Shown here piece by piece: positions 9,433-17,773 of a stretch of 62,274 nt of DNA; the first letter of the stretch is position 1, and every line of letters starts with the position of its first letter. Below the pieces are notes generated by a model, which was not told the origin of the DNA, did not search any database, and saw only the letters and a program-made list of their open reading frames with translations. The stretch is from Prosthecobacter debontii (GTDB taxonomy: Bacteria; Verrucomicrobiota; Verrucomicrobiia; Verrucomicrobiales; Verrucomicrobiaceae). The stretch is from assembly GCA_945869675.1 (NCBI GenBank), contig CAMBPS010000010.1:1-62274 (forward strand), written 5' to 3'. Both the position numbers and the translations under genes were made by a program.

Positions 9433-10128
9433 TCAGACGCCCACGGAGTGCATCTGCTCATAAGCCTGGTTCAGCCAGACTTTTACACGCTGCCGCTCCA
9501 GCAGGCTCAGCCCTGAATCGTCCGACTCAGTTCGGTTTTTAGCAGCCCAAAAACTGCTGCTACATGCATCAATCTTAATGATCGAGGCATCGTGTAGCTT
9601 ACGAAGGTTCAGGACTTTGGCGTGCAGTCTATTGGCGCGTTCTTTTTCACCAGATTTGTCAAAGATCTCAAAGGTTTCGCCGCGCAGCTGGTTCAGCACG
9701 ATGACGTAATTCAGACGTGAACCAAAGCGATCAAAAAGCTTTTTCAGCAGATCGACCGAGTCCTTACCCGAGTCCATGACATGCCAGTATTTGATCGAGA
9801 TGCCCTGATCACCTGCCATCTCCAAGACGCCTGATTCATCCATCCATTTCACGAGAGAATCGTGGGTTTGTGCCGCCAGATCAACCAGGACGCGCTTGTC
9901 CATGCTCTCAAGGGCAGATTCAACCATCGCATCCATGCTGGCATACTGATCGACGACAACCGGCGAGGCAAAATCGCTGTAGAAACGCAGGAGTGAGCCG
10001 TGGGAACGATCGGTATCAAATCCCTGAAACGGCAAGGAATGATCAATCAAGTATTGAGCAACGACTCGCGCGACGACCGATTTACCGACGCCACCTTTTT
10101 CTCCGCCAATGAAATGAATGGTAGCCAT
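9433..10128 (-). CDS. ParA/MinD-like P-loop ATPase
   Basis: This 231-residue protein starts MATIHFIG and has a deviant Walker A loop, GGEKGGVGKS (residues 8-17), with the signature second Lys of ParA/MinD ATPases. A VDLAAQ segment stands where the switch Asp is expected. The C-terminal half has no known partner domain. It resembles the stand-alone ParA-like ATPases sometimes annotated as mobilisation or CobQ/CobB/MinD/ParA proteins, and no ParB-like gene is adjacent. It is transcribed divergently from the Nudix gene. The start at 10128 is chosen over 10152 because the conserved fold begins there. Cellular role unknown. Confidence 0.75.
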   Translation of the reverse strand: MATIHFIGGEKGGVGKSVVARVVAQYLIDHSLPFQGFDTDRSHGSLLRFYSDFASPVVVDQYASMDAMVESALESMDKRVLVDLAAQTHDSLVKWMDESGVLEMAGDQGISIKYWHVMDSGKDSVDLLKKLFDRFGSRLNYVIVLNQLRGETFEIFDKSGEKERANRLHAKVLNLRKLHDASIIKIDACSSSFWAAKNRTESDDSGLSLLERQRVKVWLNQAYEQMHSVGV

Positions 10129-10295
10129 ACTAAGAGATAAAAGGGGAGTCAAAGGTTGGCGTCAATTGTGCCGAATCGTCGGCTTGGATGAAGGATGTGA
10201 TCATAGTGAGACCCTGTCTGTCTGCATGAATCGTGCCGATTGCGACGTTTTCATTGAGTTGATGTCGCCTAACTTATGCGGCAGGGGTAAAGCGA

Positions 10296-10847
10296 ATGTC
10301 TGAAACCACCATCGAAACCAACCCCTGGACCACTCTTAGCACCCGTGAAGCCTACTCAAACCCATGGATTCGCGTCCGAGAAGATCAGGTCCTGAATCCG
10401 AGTGGTGGACCTGGGATTTATGGAGTCGTCGAGTATCAAAACCGCGCTGTTGGCGTGGTACCCATCGACGATGAAGGCTTCACCTGGCTCGTCGGTCAAT
10501 GGCGCTACTGTCATGAGAGTTACGAATGGGAGATCCCAGAAGGCGGCTGTCCGGCTGGCGAAGAACCCGCGGAATGCGCGCGACGTGAGTTGCTGGAGGA
10601 AACAGGCATTCACGCCCAAGTGATCGAACCCTTGATGGTCGGCCTGCAACTCTCCAATTCCACGAGCAATGAGGTCTGCGATCTGTTTGTTGCCCGCCAT
10701 CTCAGCTTTGGCTCAGCTTCTCCTGAAGAAACAGAAAAGCTCAATGTCAGGCGCTTACCTTTGAATGAAGCCATTGCGATGGCCAAGGATGGTCGGATCA
10801 AAGACAGTCCCAGTGTGCTGGCGCTCCTGCGACTGGATTGCGCTTGA
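10296..10847 (+). CDS. Nudix hydrolase
   Basis: The protein has 183 residues. A complete Nudix box is visible: Gly83, five residues, Glu89, seven residues, then Arg97-Glu98-Leu-Leu-Glu-Glu-Thr-Gly-Ile. The box binds Mg2+ for hydrolysis of a nucleoside-diphosphate-linked compound. The flanking strands (WLVGQWR, WEIPEGG) resemble the ADP-ribose pyrophosphatase group, which would recycle ADP-ribose or ADP-sugars, but substrate prediction in this family is uncertain. A GGGG stretch about 10 bases before ATG 10296 can act as ribosome site. The gene ends 13 bp from the convergent sulfatase gene. Confidence 0.88.
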   Translation: MSETTIETNPWTTLSTREAYSNPWIRVREDQVLNPSGGPGIYGVVEYQNRAVGVVPIDDEGFTWLVGQWRYCHESYEWEIPEGGCPAGEEPAECARRELLEETGIHAQVIEPLMVGLQLSNSTSNEVCDLFVARHLSFGSASPEETEKLNVRRLPLNEAIAMAKDGRIKDSPSVLALLRLDCA

Positions 10848-10859
10848 ATGAACTGAACT

Positions 10860-12377
10860 TTACTTCTTTGCCTTGCGGTTTTCGAAGGTGAAGGCTTTCT
10901 CGGGATTCATGCGGGCATAGTCTGCCTCTGTCGGGCCGCCGCCGAACTGCTGCCAATACTCTTTGGCAAAAGGGTTGAGCTTAGGTCCGACGGCTTTTTC
11001 GTTGAGATCGACCTGGCCTTTAAGTGAGTCCCACCAGGCATCGTAACTGGCTAGCATTTGCGCAACGACATCAGGCTTTTCAGCCGAGATATCCTTGCTT
11101 TCAGCAGGGTCAGCCTTCACGTCAAAGAGCTGCCAAAAGGTAGCGGATTTCCCTCTAGCAGCCTCACTAACGAGATGATACTGACTGGTGCGGATCGCTG
11201 CATTGGTGGTTTTTGCAGCCTGATAGTCAGTGCCTTTTGGCCAGCGACCAGTATGGGTGAACAAGCTGCGGTCTTTCCACTCGGCTTTGGGATTTTCCAG
11301 CAGTGGCAGCAAGCTACGACCTTCCACTTGGGACTCGAGTTCTGGGGTGATCTCAGCTCCGGCCAAGGCAGCCCAGGTGCGGAAAACATCGACGTGGGCT
11401 GTCAGAGAAGCGCAATCAGCCGGCGCCAAAGTTCCTGGCAAACGCCAGAAGGAGGACGCACGAGTGCCGCCGATCCATGGGCTGCCTTTGGCTCCATGCA
11501 TCTGAGCATTAAAGACCTTCACCCCTGCGGTTCCACCATTGTCATTCATGAAGACGATGAGTGTGTTTTTAGCAATGCCCCATTCATCCAACTTCGCCAA
11601 GAGTTTGCCGAGGTTCTCGTCAATGTTATGCAACATACCGAAAAAGTTTTCGGTATCCTCACCCAGGTTTTTGCCCTCATAAAGCTTGCGATCTTCAGGA
11701 CGGGCGATGTAGGGACCGTGGGGAGCATTTGTGGCGATGTGGCAATAGAAAGGCTCTGTTCCTTTGACGGATTCAATCCACTGGGTGGCTTGGTTGAAGA
11801 AGACATCGGTGCAGTAGCCTTTGGTCTTCACAAAATGATCATTGTGAAGGATGGCAGGATTGAAGTATTTGTTATTCGGCGCGTCACCACAACTGCCAGG
11901 GTAGGTCTGGCCGATTCCACCGCCGCCATGAATGAATTGTTCATCAAATCCACGGCGATTCGGTCGGAACTCTGTTTCGTCCCCCAGATGCCATTTGCCA
12001 AAGATGCCAGTCGTGTAGCCTGCATCTTGCAAGACTTGCGCAATGGTGATTGCCTTCGGGTCCATCCGTTCGCGCTCCAGAATGGTGTGAGTGATGCCAT
12101 TGCGAAATTCATGGCGCCCAGTCATCAGAGCGCTACGAGTCGGCGCACAGGTGGGACTGACCATGAAATCAGTAAACCGCACACTTTCACCTCGCAGCTT
12201 GTCCAGATGAGGTGTTTTCAGGACAGGATTGCCATGGGCAGAAACGTCGCCATACCCCTGATCATCGGTCAGAATAAAAAGAATATTGGGCTTGGAGCCT
12301 GCCAGTTCAGCGAGGCTGACAGAAACCTGAGAGAAAAGTCCAAGTGTGATTAAACCGATAAATGAAAATGAACGCAT
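10860..12377 (-). CDS. Secreted arylsulfatase-type sulfatase
   Basis: This is a 505-residue family S1 sulfatase with a signal peptide (residues 1-23). ILTDDQGYGD near residue 35 supplies the calcium-binding Asp pair. CAPTRSALMTGRHEF (from about residue 80) is the sulfatase signature, whose Cys must be converted to formylglycine by a maturase encoded elsewhere. Further active-site pieces are GKWHLGD and FMNDNGG. It hydrolyses sulfate esters, probably of algal or animal polysaccharides, in the periplasm or outside. No other carbohydrate gene is linked here, so the substrate is open. Confidence 0.92.
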   Translation of the reverse strand: MRSFSFIGLITLGLFSQVSVSLAELAGSKPNILFILTDDQGYGDVSAHGNPVLKTPHLDKLRGESVRFTDFMVSPTCAPTRSALMTGRHEFRNGITHTILERERMDPKAITIAQVLQDAGYTTGIFGKWHLGDETEFRPNRRGFDEQFIHGGGGIGQTYPGSCGDAPNNKYFNPAILHNDHFVKTKGYCTDVFFNQATQWIESVKGTEPFYCHIATNAPHGPYIARPEDRKLYEGKNLGEDTENFFGMLHNIDENLGKLLAKLDEWGIAKNTLIVFMNDNGGTAGVKVFNAQMHGAKGSPWIGGTRASSFWRLPGTLAPADCASLTAHVDVFRTWAALAGAEITPELESQVEGRSLLPLLENPKAEWKDRSLFTHTGRWPKGTDYQAAKTTNAAIRTSQYHLVSEAARGKSATFWQLFDVKADPAESKDISAEKPDVVAQMLASYDAWWDSLKGQVDLNEKAVGPKLNPFAKEYWQQFGGGPTEADYARMNPEKAFTFENRKAKK

Positions 12378-12507
12378 GGCCCTGATTAACGATGGAATGA
12401 GATGAAAGCTATCTCCTCTTTCTTTTGAGCCGCAGACCCAAAAGTGAGCCCAAAGAAGAAATCAAGGTAGGAACGAAGCTCAGACCGACTCAGCCAAGAT
12501 CCATGCA

Positions 12508-13623
12508 TCAAACATTGAAGCGCCACTCGACGACATCACCGTCGCGCATGACGTATTCTTTGCCTTCAATGCGCAGCTTCCCAGCCTCGCGAGCTTTGGC
12601 TTCAGATCCCAGCGTGGTCAGGTCGTCGAAGTGGACGATTTGAGCGGCAATGAAGCCACGCTCAAAGTCACCATGGATCACACCAGCTGCCTGCGGGGCT
12701 TTCATGCCCTTCGTGATCGTCCAAGCGCGAGTTTCCTTTTCACCCGTGGTCAGATAAGTTTGCAGTCCTAGCAATGCATACACACTCTTGATCAAAAGAT
12801 TCACACCGCTGTCATCAACACCGAGATCGGCGAGGTAGGCCTTGGCATCTTCTTCAGGCAGCTCACTCAGTTCACTCTCGATGGCGGCACTGACCACGCA
12901 GGCGCTGGCAGCATGGGCATGCTTCACATAATCGCGAACTTTTGAGACGTGCGGATGATTGTCTGGATTCTTAGAGGCTGTCGCCAGTTCATCTTCACCG
13001 ACATTGCAGGCGTAGATGCAAGGCTTGCCACTGAGCAGGAAGAAGCTCTTTAAAAGCTTCTTTTCATCATCATTGAGATCCAGCGTCACCGCTGGCTTCA
13101 TGTCATCCAGATGCGGCAGCAGCTTTTCGCACAAAGCGTGTTCAGCCTGGGCTTCTTTGATCCCACGCTTAGCATCCTTTTCCGTGCGTGACTTGCGCTT
13201 CGTCACACTGTCCATATCCGCAAGGATGAGTTCAGTGTTAATCACTTCGATGTCGCGGATTGGATCCACAGTGCCATCGACATGAGTGATGTCACCATTT
13301 TCAAAACAGCGCACCACATGCACGATAGCGTCCACCTCACGGATGTGGCTGAGGAATTTATTGCCTAAACCTTCACCACGACTGGCACCTTTGACGAGAC
13401 CCGCAATGTCCACGAACTCAATCGCTGCGGGGACCAGTTTCTGGGAGCCACTGAGCTTCGAGAGAACGGCCAACCGCTCATCAGGAACGACCACGACGCC
13501 TTGATTCGGCTCGATGGTGCAAAAAGGATAATTGGCTGCCTCCGCTTTACGAGTGCGGGTGACAGCATTGAAGAGAGTAGATTTGCCTACGTTTGGGAGG
13601 CCGACGATTCCAGCTTGGAGCAT
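12508..13623 (-). CDS. ychF: Obg-family ATPase YchF
   Basis: The 371-residue YchF/OLA1 protein is a ribosome-associated P-loop enzyme of the Obg family that prefers ATP. The G1 loop GLPNVGKST is at residues 7-15 and [10 protein letters not shown] forms the switch region. A coiled-coil insertion follows, and the C-terminal TGS domain is seen in the ETRAWTI to VVEWRFNV segment. The start at 13623 ([11 protein letters not shown]) is preferred to an upstream start at 13722 because YchF proteins begin just before G1. It is divergent from the nitroreductase gene. Confidence 0.95.
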   Translation of the reverse strand: MLQAGIVGLPNVGKSTLFNAVTRTRKAEAANYPFCTIEPNQGVVVVPDERLAVLSKLSGSQKLVPAAIEFVDIAGLVKGASRGEGLGNKFLSHIREVDAIVHVVRCFENGDITHVDGTVDPIRDIEVINTELILADMDSVTKRKSRTEKDAKRGIKEAQAEHALCEKLLPHLDDMKPAVTLDLNDDEKKLLKSFFLLSGKPCIYACNVGEDELATASKNPDNHPHVSKVRDYVKHAHAASACVVSAAIESELSELPEEDAKAYLADLGVDDSGVNLLIKSVYALLGLQTYLTTGEKETRAWTITKGMKAPQAAGVIHGDFERGFIAAQIVHFDDLTTLGSEAKAREAGKLRIEGKEYVMRDGDVVEWRFNV

Positions 13624-13738
13624 AAGGTTGTCGAGAATAGCGGTGCATTGGCCATCTGCGAACGAAAAGTACATCACAAATTCAGCAAAGATCACTTGGC
13701 CGGCGTAGAATGCTGACTTCATTCACTCACCACATCTC

Positions 13739-14341
13739 ATGAACACCCTCGAAACCATCCAATCCCGCCGTTCTATCAAGCATTATGATCCTGCTCATCA
13801 AATGACCGAGGCTGAGATCCGCGAACTCCTCGAAGCGGCCATGCAGGCGCCAACAGCTTTTAATATTCAGCACTGGCGTTTCGTCACCGTCACCGATCCC
13901 GACATTAGAAAGCAAATTCGCGCCAATGCCTGGGATCAGGCCCAGGTTACGGATGCCTCCCTACTCGTTGTTTTGTGCGCCGACAAAGATGCCTGGAAAA
14001 AAGAAGCTGGCCGCTACTGGAAGAATGCCCCTCAGCCAGTTCAGGACTTCCTCGTCCCCGCCATCGGCCCCTATTATGAAGGCAAAGAGCAGGTGCAGCG
14101 GGATGAATGCATGCGGTCCTGCGGCCTTGCTGGCATGACCCTCATGCTCGCGGCTAAAGCCATGGGGTATGACTCCTGTCCCATGGACGGTTTCGATTTC
14201 GACGCTGTGGCCAAGATCATCAAACTACCAGACGATCACGTCATCTCCTTCATGATCGCAGTGGGTAAAGGCACTCAGCCAGCTTGGACAAAGCCTGGTC
14301 AATTGGCCTATGATGAGGTGGTCATTCACAATACTTTTTGA
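13739..14341 (+). CDS. Nitroreductase-family flavoprotein
   Basis: The 200-residue protein belongs to the FMN-dependent nitroreductase family. The N-terminal IQSRRSIKHYDP segment is the usual FMN-phosphate-binding start, followed by AMQAPTAFNIQHWRF. The later LAAKAMGYDSCPMDGFD segment also contributes to FMN binding. Such enzymes reduce quinones or nitroaromatics with NAD(P)H; the natural substrate is not evident. The gene starts 115 bp from the divergent ychF start and is the last gene before a 160-bp spacer. Confidence 0.88.
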   Translation: MNTLETIQSRRSIKHYDPAHQMTEAEIRELLEAAMQAPTAFNIQHWRFVTVTDPDIRKQIRANAWDQAQVTDASLLVVLCADKDAWKKEAGRYWKNAPQPVQDFLVPAIGPYYEGKEQVQRDECMRSCGLAGMTLMLAAKAMGYDSCPMDGFDFDAVAKIIKLPDDHVISFMIAVGKGTQPAWTKPGQLAYDEVVIHNTF

Positions 14342-14503
14342 GAACACCCGTCCGTATCGCACTATCAATTGTGCTTTCCAAGAATCATGGCCCTTCGCCT
14401 AGGACCGTTGATGAGTTCATGAAAATTGAGTGGGATGGGCACTGTTCCTTGTGTCCAAACCTTTGCTTGACCTTTGTCACGGCAACCTAATTTCACTCAA
14501 TCC

Positions 14504-15061
14504 ATGAAAACAACTCTGCTTCTCAGTCTAGCTGCGTGCTTCTTCAACACCCTCAAGGCGGAGGAAGCCAAAACACCGGTGCCACCAGAATTGCAGGCTT
14601 TGGCAAAATCACTGTTGAACGCCATCCAAGCTCAAGACAACGCGGCAATCTCCGCCTGCTGGCATGCACCTGAGACTTTGGCGAAGAGGAAAGTGGCTGA
14701 AGAGCAGGCCAAAACAGTTCTTAACAATAAAGAAATCAATACGGAGAAAGAAGCCGACAAAGAGCGTAAACGCCGTGAAAAAGACATGGAGTATACCCTG
14801 CATCGCATCGGTCAAATACGAACTCTTGCCACCAAAATCGCTGGCGACCCAGCTCAATTAAAGCTCACTGAATTAGAACTCGACACTGACTCGGAAGCGA
14901 CTGAAGCCGAACCCGCCTATGACGACGTAGAACTGCATCTCGCAGCCGCGGATGGCACCGAAATCACCTTTGAAATAGACGATGCCATCAAAATCGAAGG
15001 CACCTGGAAATTCAAAGGCCGAGTGGAAGATCGATTCAGCATTGAGCTGACCGATCCGTAA
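14504..15061 (+). CDS. Secreted hypothetical protein with charged helix
   Basis: No family is recognised. The 185-residue product begins with a signal peptide (MKTTLLLSLAACFFNTLKA). Residues 65-100 are very rich in Lys, Glu and Arg and should form a long charged helix. The C-terminal part alternates acidic and hydrophobic residues and looks like a beta-sheet domain (about residues 120-183). ATG 14504 is chosen because it opens the signal peptide; a TTG at 14474 is less likely. It converges with leuA, with only 5 bp between the stops. Confidence 0.6.
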   Translation: MKTTLLLSLAACFFNTLKAEEAKTPVPPELQALAKSLLNAIQAQDNAAISACWHAPETLAKRKVAEEQAKTVLNNKEINTEKEADKERKRREKDMEYTLHRIGQIRTLATKIAGDPAQLKLTELELDTDSEATEAEPAYDDVELHLAAADGTEITFEIDDAIKIEGTWKFKGRVEDRFSIELTDP

Positions 15062-15066
15062 TTGAA

Positions 15067-16731
15067 TCAACCCGCACGATTCACGGCACTGACCACGGCT
15101 TTGATCGAGGCGAGTTCAATGTTGGTATCGACTCCTGCGCCCCAGACCAGATTTCCGGCAGCGGTTTTGATTTGAATGTAAGCTAGCGCGCTAGCCTCAC
15201 TCCCTGAGCTGAGGCTCTGCTCACGATAGGTGACGATTTCAAAGCGAGGCGCTCCAGCATCATCGATGAGTGCATTGACAAAAGCGGCGATGGGGCCGTT
15301 ACCAGTGCCGAGGACACCACGCTCGCGGTCATTGACCATGAGGCTACAGCGGCAGGTGAAGACGCCATCCACGCCATCGGCATGAAAATGGTGCAACGCG
15401 TAGGGCTGCTCCACCTGAATGTATTCCTTCCAGAACATAGCTTTCAACTCCGCTGCCGTGACTTCACGCCCCAGCTTATCCACAAGGTCATTGGCAATAG
15501 GACCAAACTCGCGCTGCATGTCTTTCGGCAGCTCAATGCCGAACTCGCTTTCCAATAAGTAAGCCACGCCGCCTTTGCCGCTCTGACTATTCACGCGGAT
15601 CACTTCACGGTATTCACGGCCGATGTCATTCGGATCAATGGTGAGGTATGGCACGTCCCAAACCGCTTTATGTTCCTCATAGCCCGTGAGGCCTTTCTTG
15701 ATGGCGTCCTGATGACTGCCACTGAAGGCGGTGAAAACCAGCTCGCCACTGTAAGGATGACGTGGGGCCACCGTCATGCCAGTAGTGCGCTCGTACATAT
15801 GGATCAGGCCACTCATATCACTGAAATCCAGACCTGGTGAAATGCCGTGCATGTAGAGATTCATGGCGACTTGGACGATGTCCAGATTGCCCGTGCGCTC
15901 GCCATTGCCGAACAGAGTGCCTTCCACGCGATCTGCCCCAGCTAACAAACCCAACTCGGTTGCCGCCGTGCCGGTGCCACGATCATTGTGCGTGTGCAGA
16001 CTGATAATGAGGCTCTCGCGGTTTTTGATATGCGTGCAGATCCACTCGATCTGATCGGCATAGACATTTGGCATGGCAACCTCGACCGTATCCGGAAGAT
16101 TCAAGATCATCTTCCGCTCAGGTGTTGGCTGCCAGACATCCATGACGGCTTCGCTGATTTCTTTGGCAAATTCCACCTCCGTGGCACTGAAACTCTCTGG
16201 CGAATACTGGAGGGTCACCTGAGTTCCCGTGGCTTCTAGGCGATGCAGGCGGTCTTTGATCATCTGCGCGCCTTTGACCGCGATTTTGACAATCTCTTCC
16301 TTGGTCTTTCCAAACACATACTTCCGCTGAGCTGGCGAGGTGCTGTTATACATGTGGATGACCACTTTCTTCGCGCCAAGCAGGGACTCGACCGTCTTCT
16401 CGATCAAATCCTCACGAGCCTGCACCAAACATTGAATGGTGACATCATCAGGGATGCGTTTCTCTTCAATCAGGCGGCGATTGAAGCTAAACTCCGTATT
16501 GGACGCCGAAGGAAAACCGACCTCGATCTCTTTGAATCCACACTTCACCAGCGCATCAAACATTTCTAATTTTTGACTCACATTCATCGGCACAGCCAGC
16601 GCCTGATTGCCATCACGCAGATCCACACTGCACCACAATGGAGCCTGAGTGAGGTGGCGAGTGGGCCATTGACGGTTCGGCAGATGGATCAGCGGAAAGG
16701 GCTGATATTTAGTAGCTGGGTTCTTTAACAT
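15067..16731 (-). CDS. leuA: 2-isopropylmalate synthase, long form
   Basis: This enzyme condenses acetyl-CoA with 2-ketoisovalerate in the first committed step of leucine synthesis. The protein has 554 residues, the length of the LeuA type 2 group (actinobacterial and yeast-like) rather than the 515-residue proteobacterial type. The DLRDGNQAL motif near residue 48 binds metal and substrate and SLHTHNDRGTG near residue 255 gives the metal-binding His pair. The C-terminal 130 residues form the LeuA regulatory domain for leucine feedback inhibition. The MLKNPATKYQ start at 16731 is chosen over 16758. The gene follows a leucine-rich leader ORF with attenuator-like structures. Confidence 0.96.
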   Translation of the reverse strand: MLKNPATKYQPFPLIHLPNRQWPTRHLTQAPLWCSVDLRDGNQALAVPMNVSQKLEMFDALVKCGFKEIEVGFPSASNTEFSFNRRLIEEKRIPDDVTIQCLVQAREDLIEKTVESLLGAKKVVIHMYNSTSPAQRKYVFGKTKEEIVKIAVKGAQMIKDRLHRLEATGTQVTLQYSPESFSATEVEFAKEISEAVMDVWQPTPERKMILNLPDTVEVAMPNVYADQIEWICTHIKNRESLIISLHTHNDRGTGTAATELGLLAGADRVEGTLFGNGERTGNLDIVQVAMNLYMHGISPGLDFSDMSGLIHMYERTTGMTVAPRHPYSGELVFTAFSGSHQDAIKKGLTGYEEHKAVWDVPYLTIDPNDIGREYREVIRVNSQSGKGGVAYLLESEFGIELPKDMQREFGPIANDLVDKLGREVTAAELKAMFWKEYIQVEQPYALHHFHADGVDGVFTCRCSLMVNDRERGVLGTGNGPIAAFVNALIDDAGAPRFEIVTYREQSLSSGSEASALAYIQIKTAAGNLVWGAGVDTNIELASIKAVVSAVNRAG

Positions 16732-16762
16732 GACGGACTTTCTTTCAAGGATACACAAGGTG

Positions 16763-16789
16763 AAAAACTTTACCAGAGGCGGCCTCGGG
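16763..16789 (-). terminator. leuA leader: Candidate attenuator terminator before leuA
   Basis: On the minus strand the hairpin CCCGAGGCCGCCTCTGG (16789-16773) is followed by TAAAGTTTTT. The core stem GAGG/CCTC has a CCG loop and is extended by a CC/GG pair across a mismatch. Its GGCCGCCT portion (16784-16777) is an exact complement of AGGCGGCC at 16877-16870, which overlaps the leader stop codon. The two pairings exclude each other, the arrangement expected of a terminator and antiterminator. The hairpin is short and the T-run begins five bases after it, so strength is uncertain. Confidence 0.5.
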
Positions 16790-16875
16790 CTGCATTCGTG
16801 CAGAGACGAAAAGGACTTCTGATTTTTGATTGTCGTGTCGTAACGACAACAGCATGACGAGCAAACGCGGGCCGC

Positions 16876-16932
16876 CTACCCTCGCGTAAGTCGCAGGGTG
16901 AGGAGGAGTAAAGCCGTGTTGCTGGCGTTCAT
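16876..16932 (-). CDS. leuL: Leucine-rich leader peptide of leuA
   Basis: An 18-codon ORF encodes MNASNTALLLLTLRLTRG and stops at TAG. Six of 18 residues are Leu (TTA, CTC, CTC, CTC, CTG, CTT), clustered in the second half as in known leu leader peptides. A pause-type hairpin, ACCCTGCG with CGCGAGGGT around loop ACTTA (16899-16878), lies at the end of the ORF. The stop codon overlaps AGGCGGCC, which can pair with the terminator region 90 bases downstream. A ribosome stalled at Leu codons would leave this segment free to antiterminate. No strong ribosome site is seen; the mRNA may be nearly leaderless. Confidence 0.7.
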   Translation of the reverse strand: MNASNTALLLLTLRLTRG

Positions 16933-16940
16933 GTGATTAA

Positions 16941-16968
16941 ATGCTAGAGTCAGATCACCGATTGTCCA
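16941..16968 (-). promoter_or_regulatory. Candidate promoter of the leuA leader transcript
   Basis: TGGACA (16968-16963) and TAGCAT (16946-16941) are separated by 16 bp and resemble sigma-70 -35 and -10 boxes. Transcription would begin two or three bases before the leader ATG at 16932. The site lies directly downstream of the msrB terminator. This is a motif match only. Confidence 0.4.
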
Positions 16969-17010
16969 GTCTGGTTTTGATCCGGTTTCGAGTCCACGCA
17001 CACGGAGCAT

Positions 17011-17049
17011 AAAAAAACCTGCGAGCGATCATTCGGGATCATTCGCAGG
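17011..17049 (-). terminator. Rho-independent terminator after msrB
   Basis: On the minus strand CCTGCGA (17049-17043) pairs with TCGCAGG (17024-17018), followed directly by seven T residues (17017-17011). The 18-base loop can fold further because it contains GATC repeats. It lies 59 bases after the msrB stop and upstream of the leuA leader, separating the two units. Confidence 0.8.
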
Positions 17050-17107
17050 CTTAGCGTCTTGCAAGAGACTATTCCCGGCATCGGGAAGCACGCGTATCAG
17101 ATAAGAA

Positions 17108-17701
17108 TCAAGGCTTCTTGACCTCCACACCAGCTTCTTTAGCGACTTCTTCTTTTTTCTTTTCCACCTCGGCACTGCCGAGCTCCAGAAGCTTCGGAGC
17201 AGGTCCGCCGGCTGGCACATGCAGCAGGGCCACACCATTGATGCAGAAGCGACGATTGGTCGGGGTTTTGAAGCCTTCCCCATCAAAAACGTGGCCAAGA
17301 TGGGCAGCACAACGCTTGCAGGTGACCTCTACACGGTGGCCATCTGGATCGACCGTTTCCTTCACGTTGTTGGCTTTTGACTGATCATAAAAGGATGGCC
17401 AACCGCAACCGGAATGGAATTTTTCATTGGAAGTGAAAAGCTCCAACCCACAGCAGACGCAATAATAAATGCCGTCGCCCTGCTTGTTAAACTTTTCGTA
17501 TTCAGCTCCATTCGGGCGTTCAGTGCCGGCGGTGCGGGTCACGCGATATTGCTCGTCAGTGAGGCGCTTTTTCCATTCGGATTCGGGGAGATCGACTTTG
17601 GGCTGGGTCATGGCTTGATCAGATTTAGCAGGTTGCTTGTCCTCCGCGCAGGCGGTGGAGACAATGGATACGAGACTCAGGAGAAAAAGGAACGTTTTCA
17701 T
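17108..17701 (-). CDS. msrB: Exported peptide-methionine (R)-S-oxide reductase
   Basis: MsrB reduces the R isomer of methionine sulfoxide in oxidised proteins. The 197-residue product has a signal peptide (cleavage near residue 19), so it acts in the periplasm. The zinc site is visible as Cys81/Cys84 and Cys128/Cys131. HSGCGWPSF and the RFCINGVAL motif with catalytic Cys153 are conserved. A C-terminal tail of about 25 residues rich in Lys, Glu and Val is extra to the family. A periplasmic electron donor is needed but none is encoded nearby. Confidence 0.95.
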   Translation of the reverse strand: MKTFLFLLSLVSIVSTACAEDKQPAKSDQAMTQPKVDLPESEWKKRLTDEQYRVTRTAGTERPNGAEYEKFNKQGDGIYYCVCCGLELFTSNEKFHSGCGWPSFYDQSKANNVKETVDPDGHRVEVTCKRCAAHLGHVFDGEGFKTPTNRRFCINGVALLHVPAGGPAPKLLELGSAEVEKKKEEVAKEAGVEVKKP

Positions 17702-17773
17702 GGTGATGGATACGAAGGAACAAACGTGGGAGATAAGAAGAGCTTTGCTATTCCCAATCTTTTTTAATCGAAA

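Noticed and set aside
11058..12353. 431-codon open frame antisense to the sulfatase
   Set aside because: The minus strand encodes a sulfatase with intact active site and signal peptide; the antisense frame has no recognisable domain.
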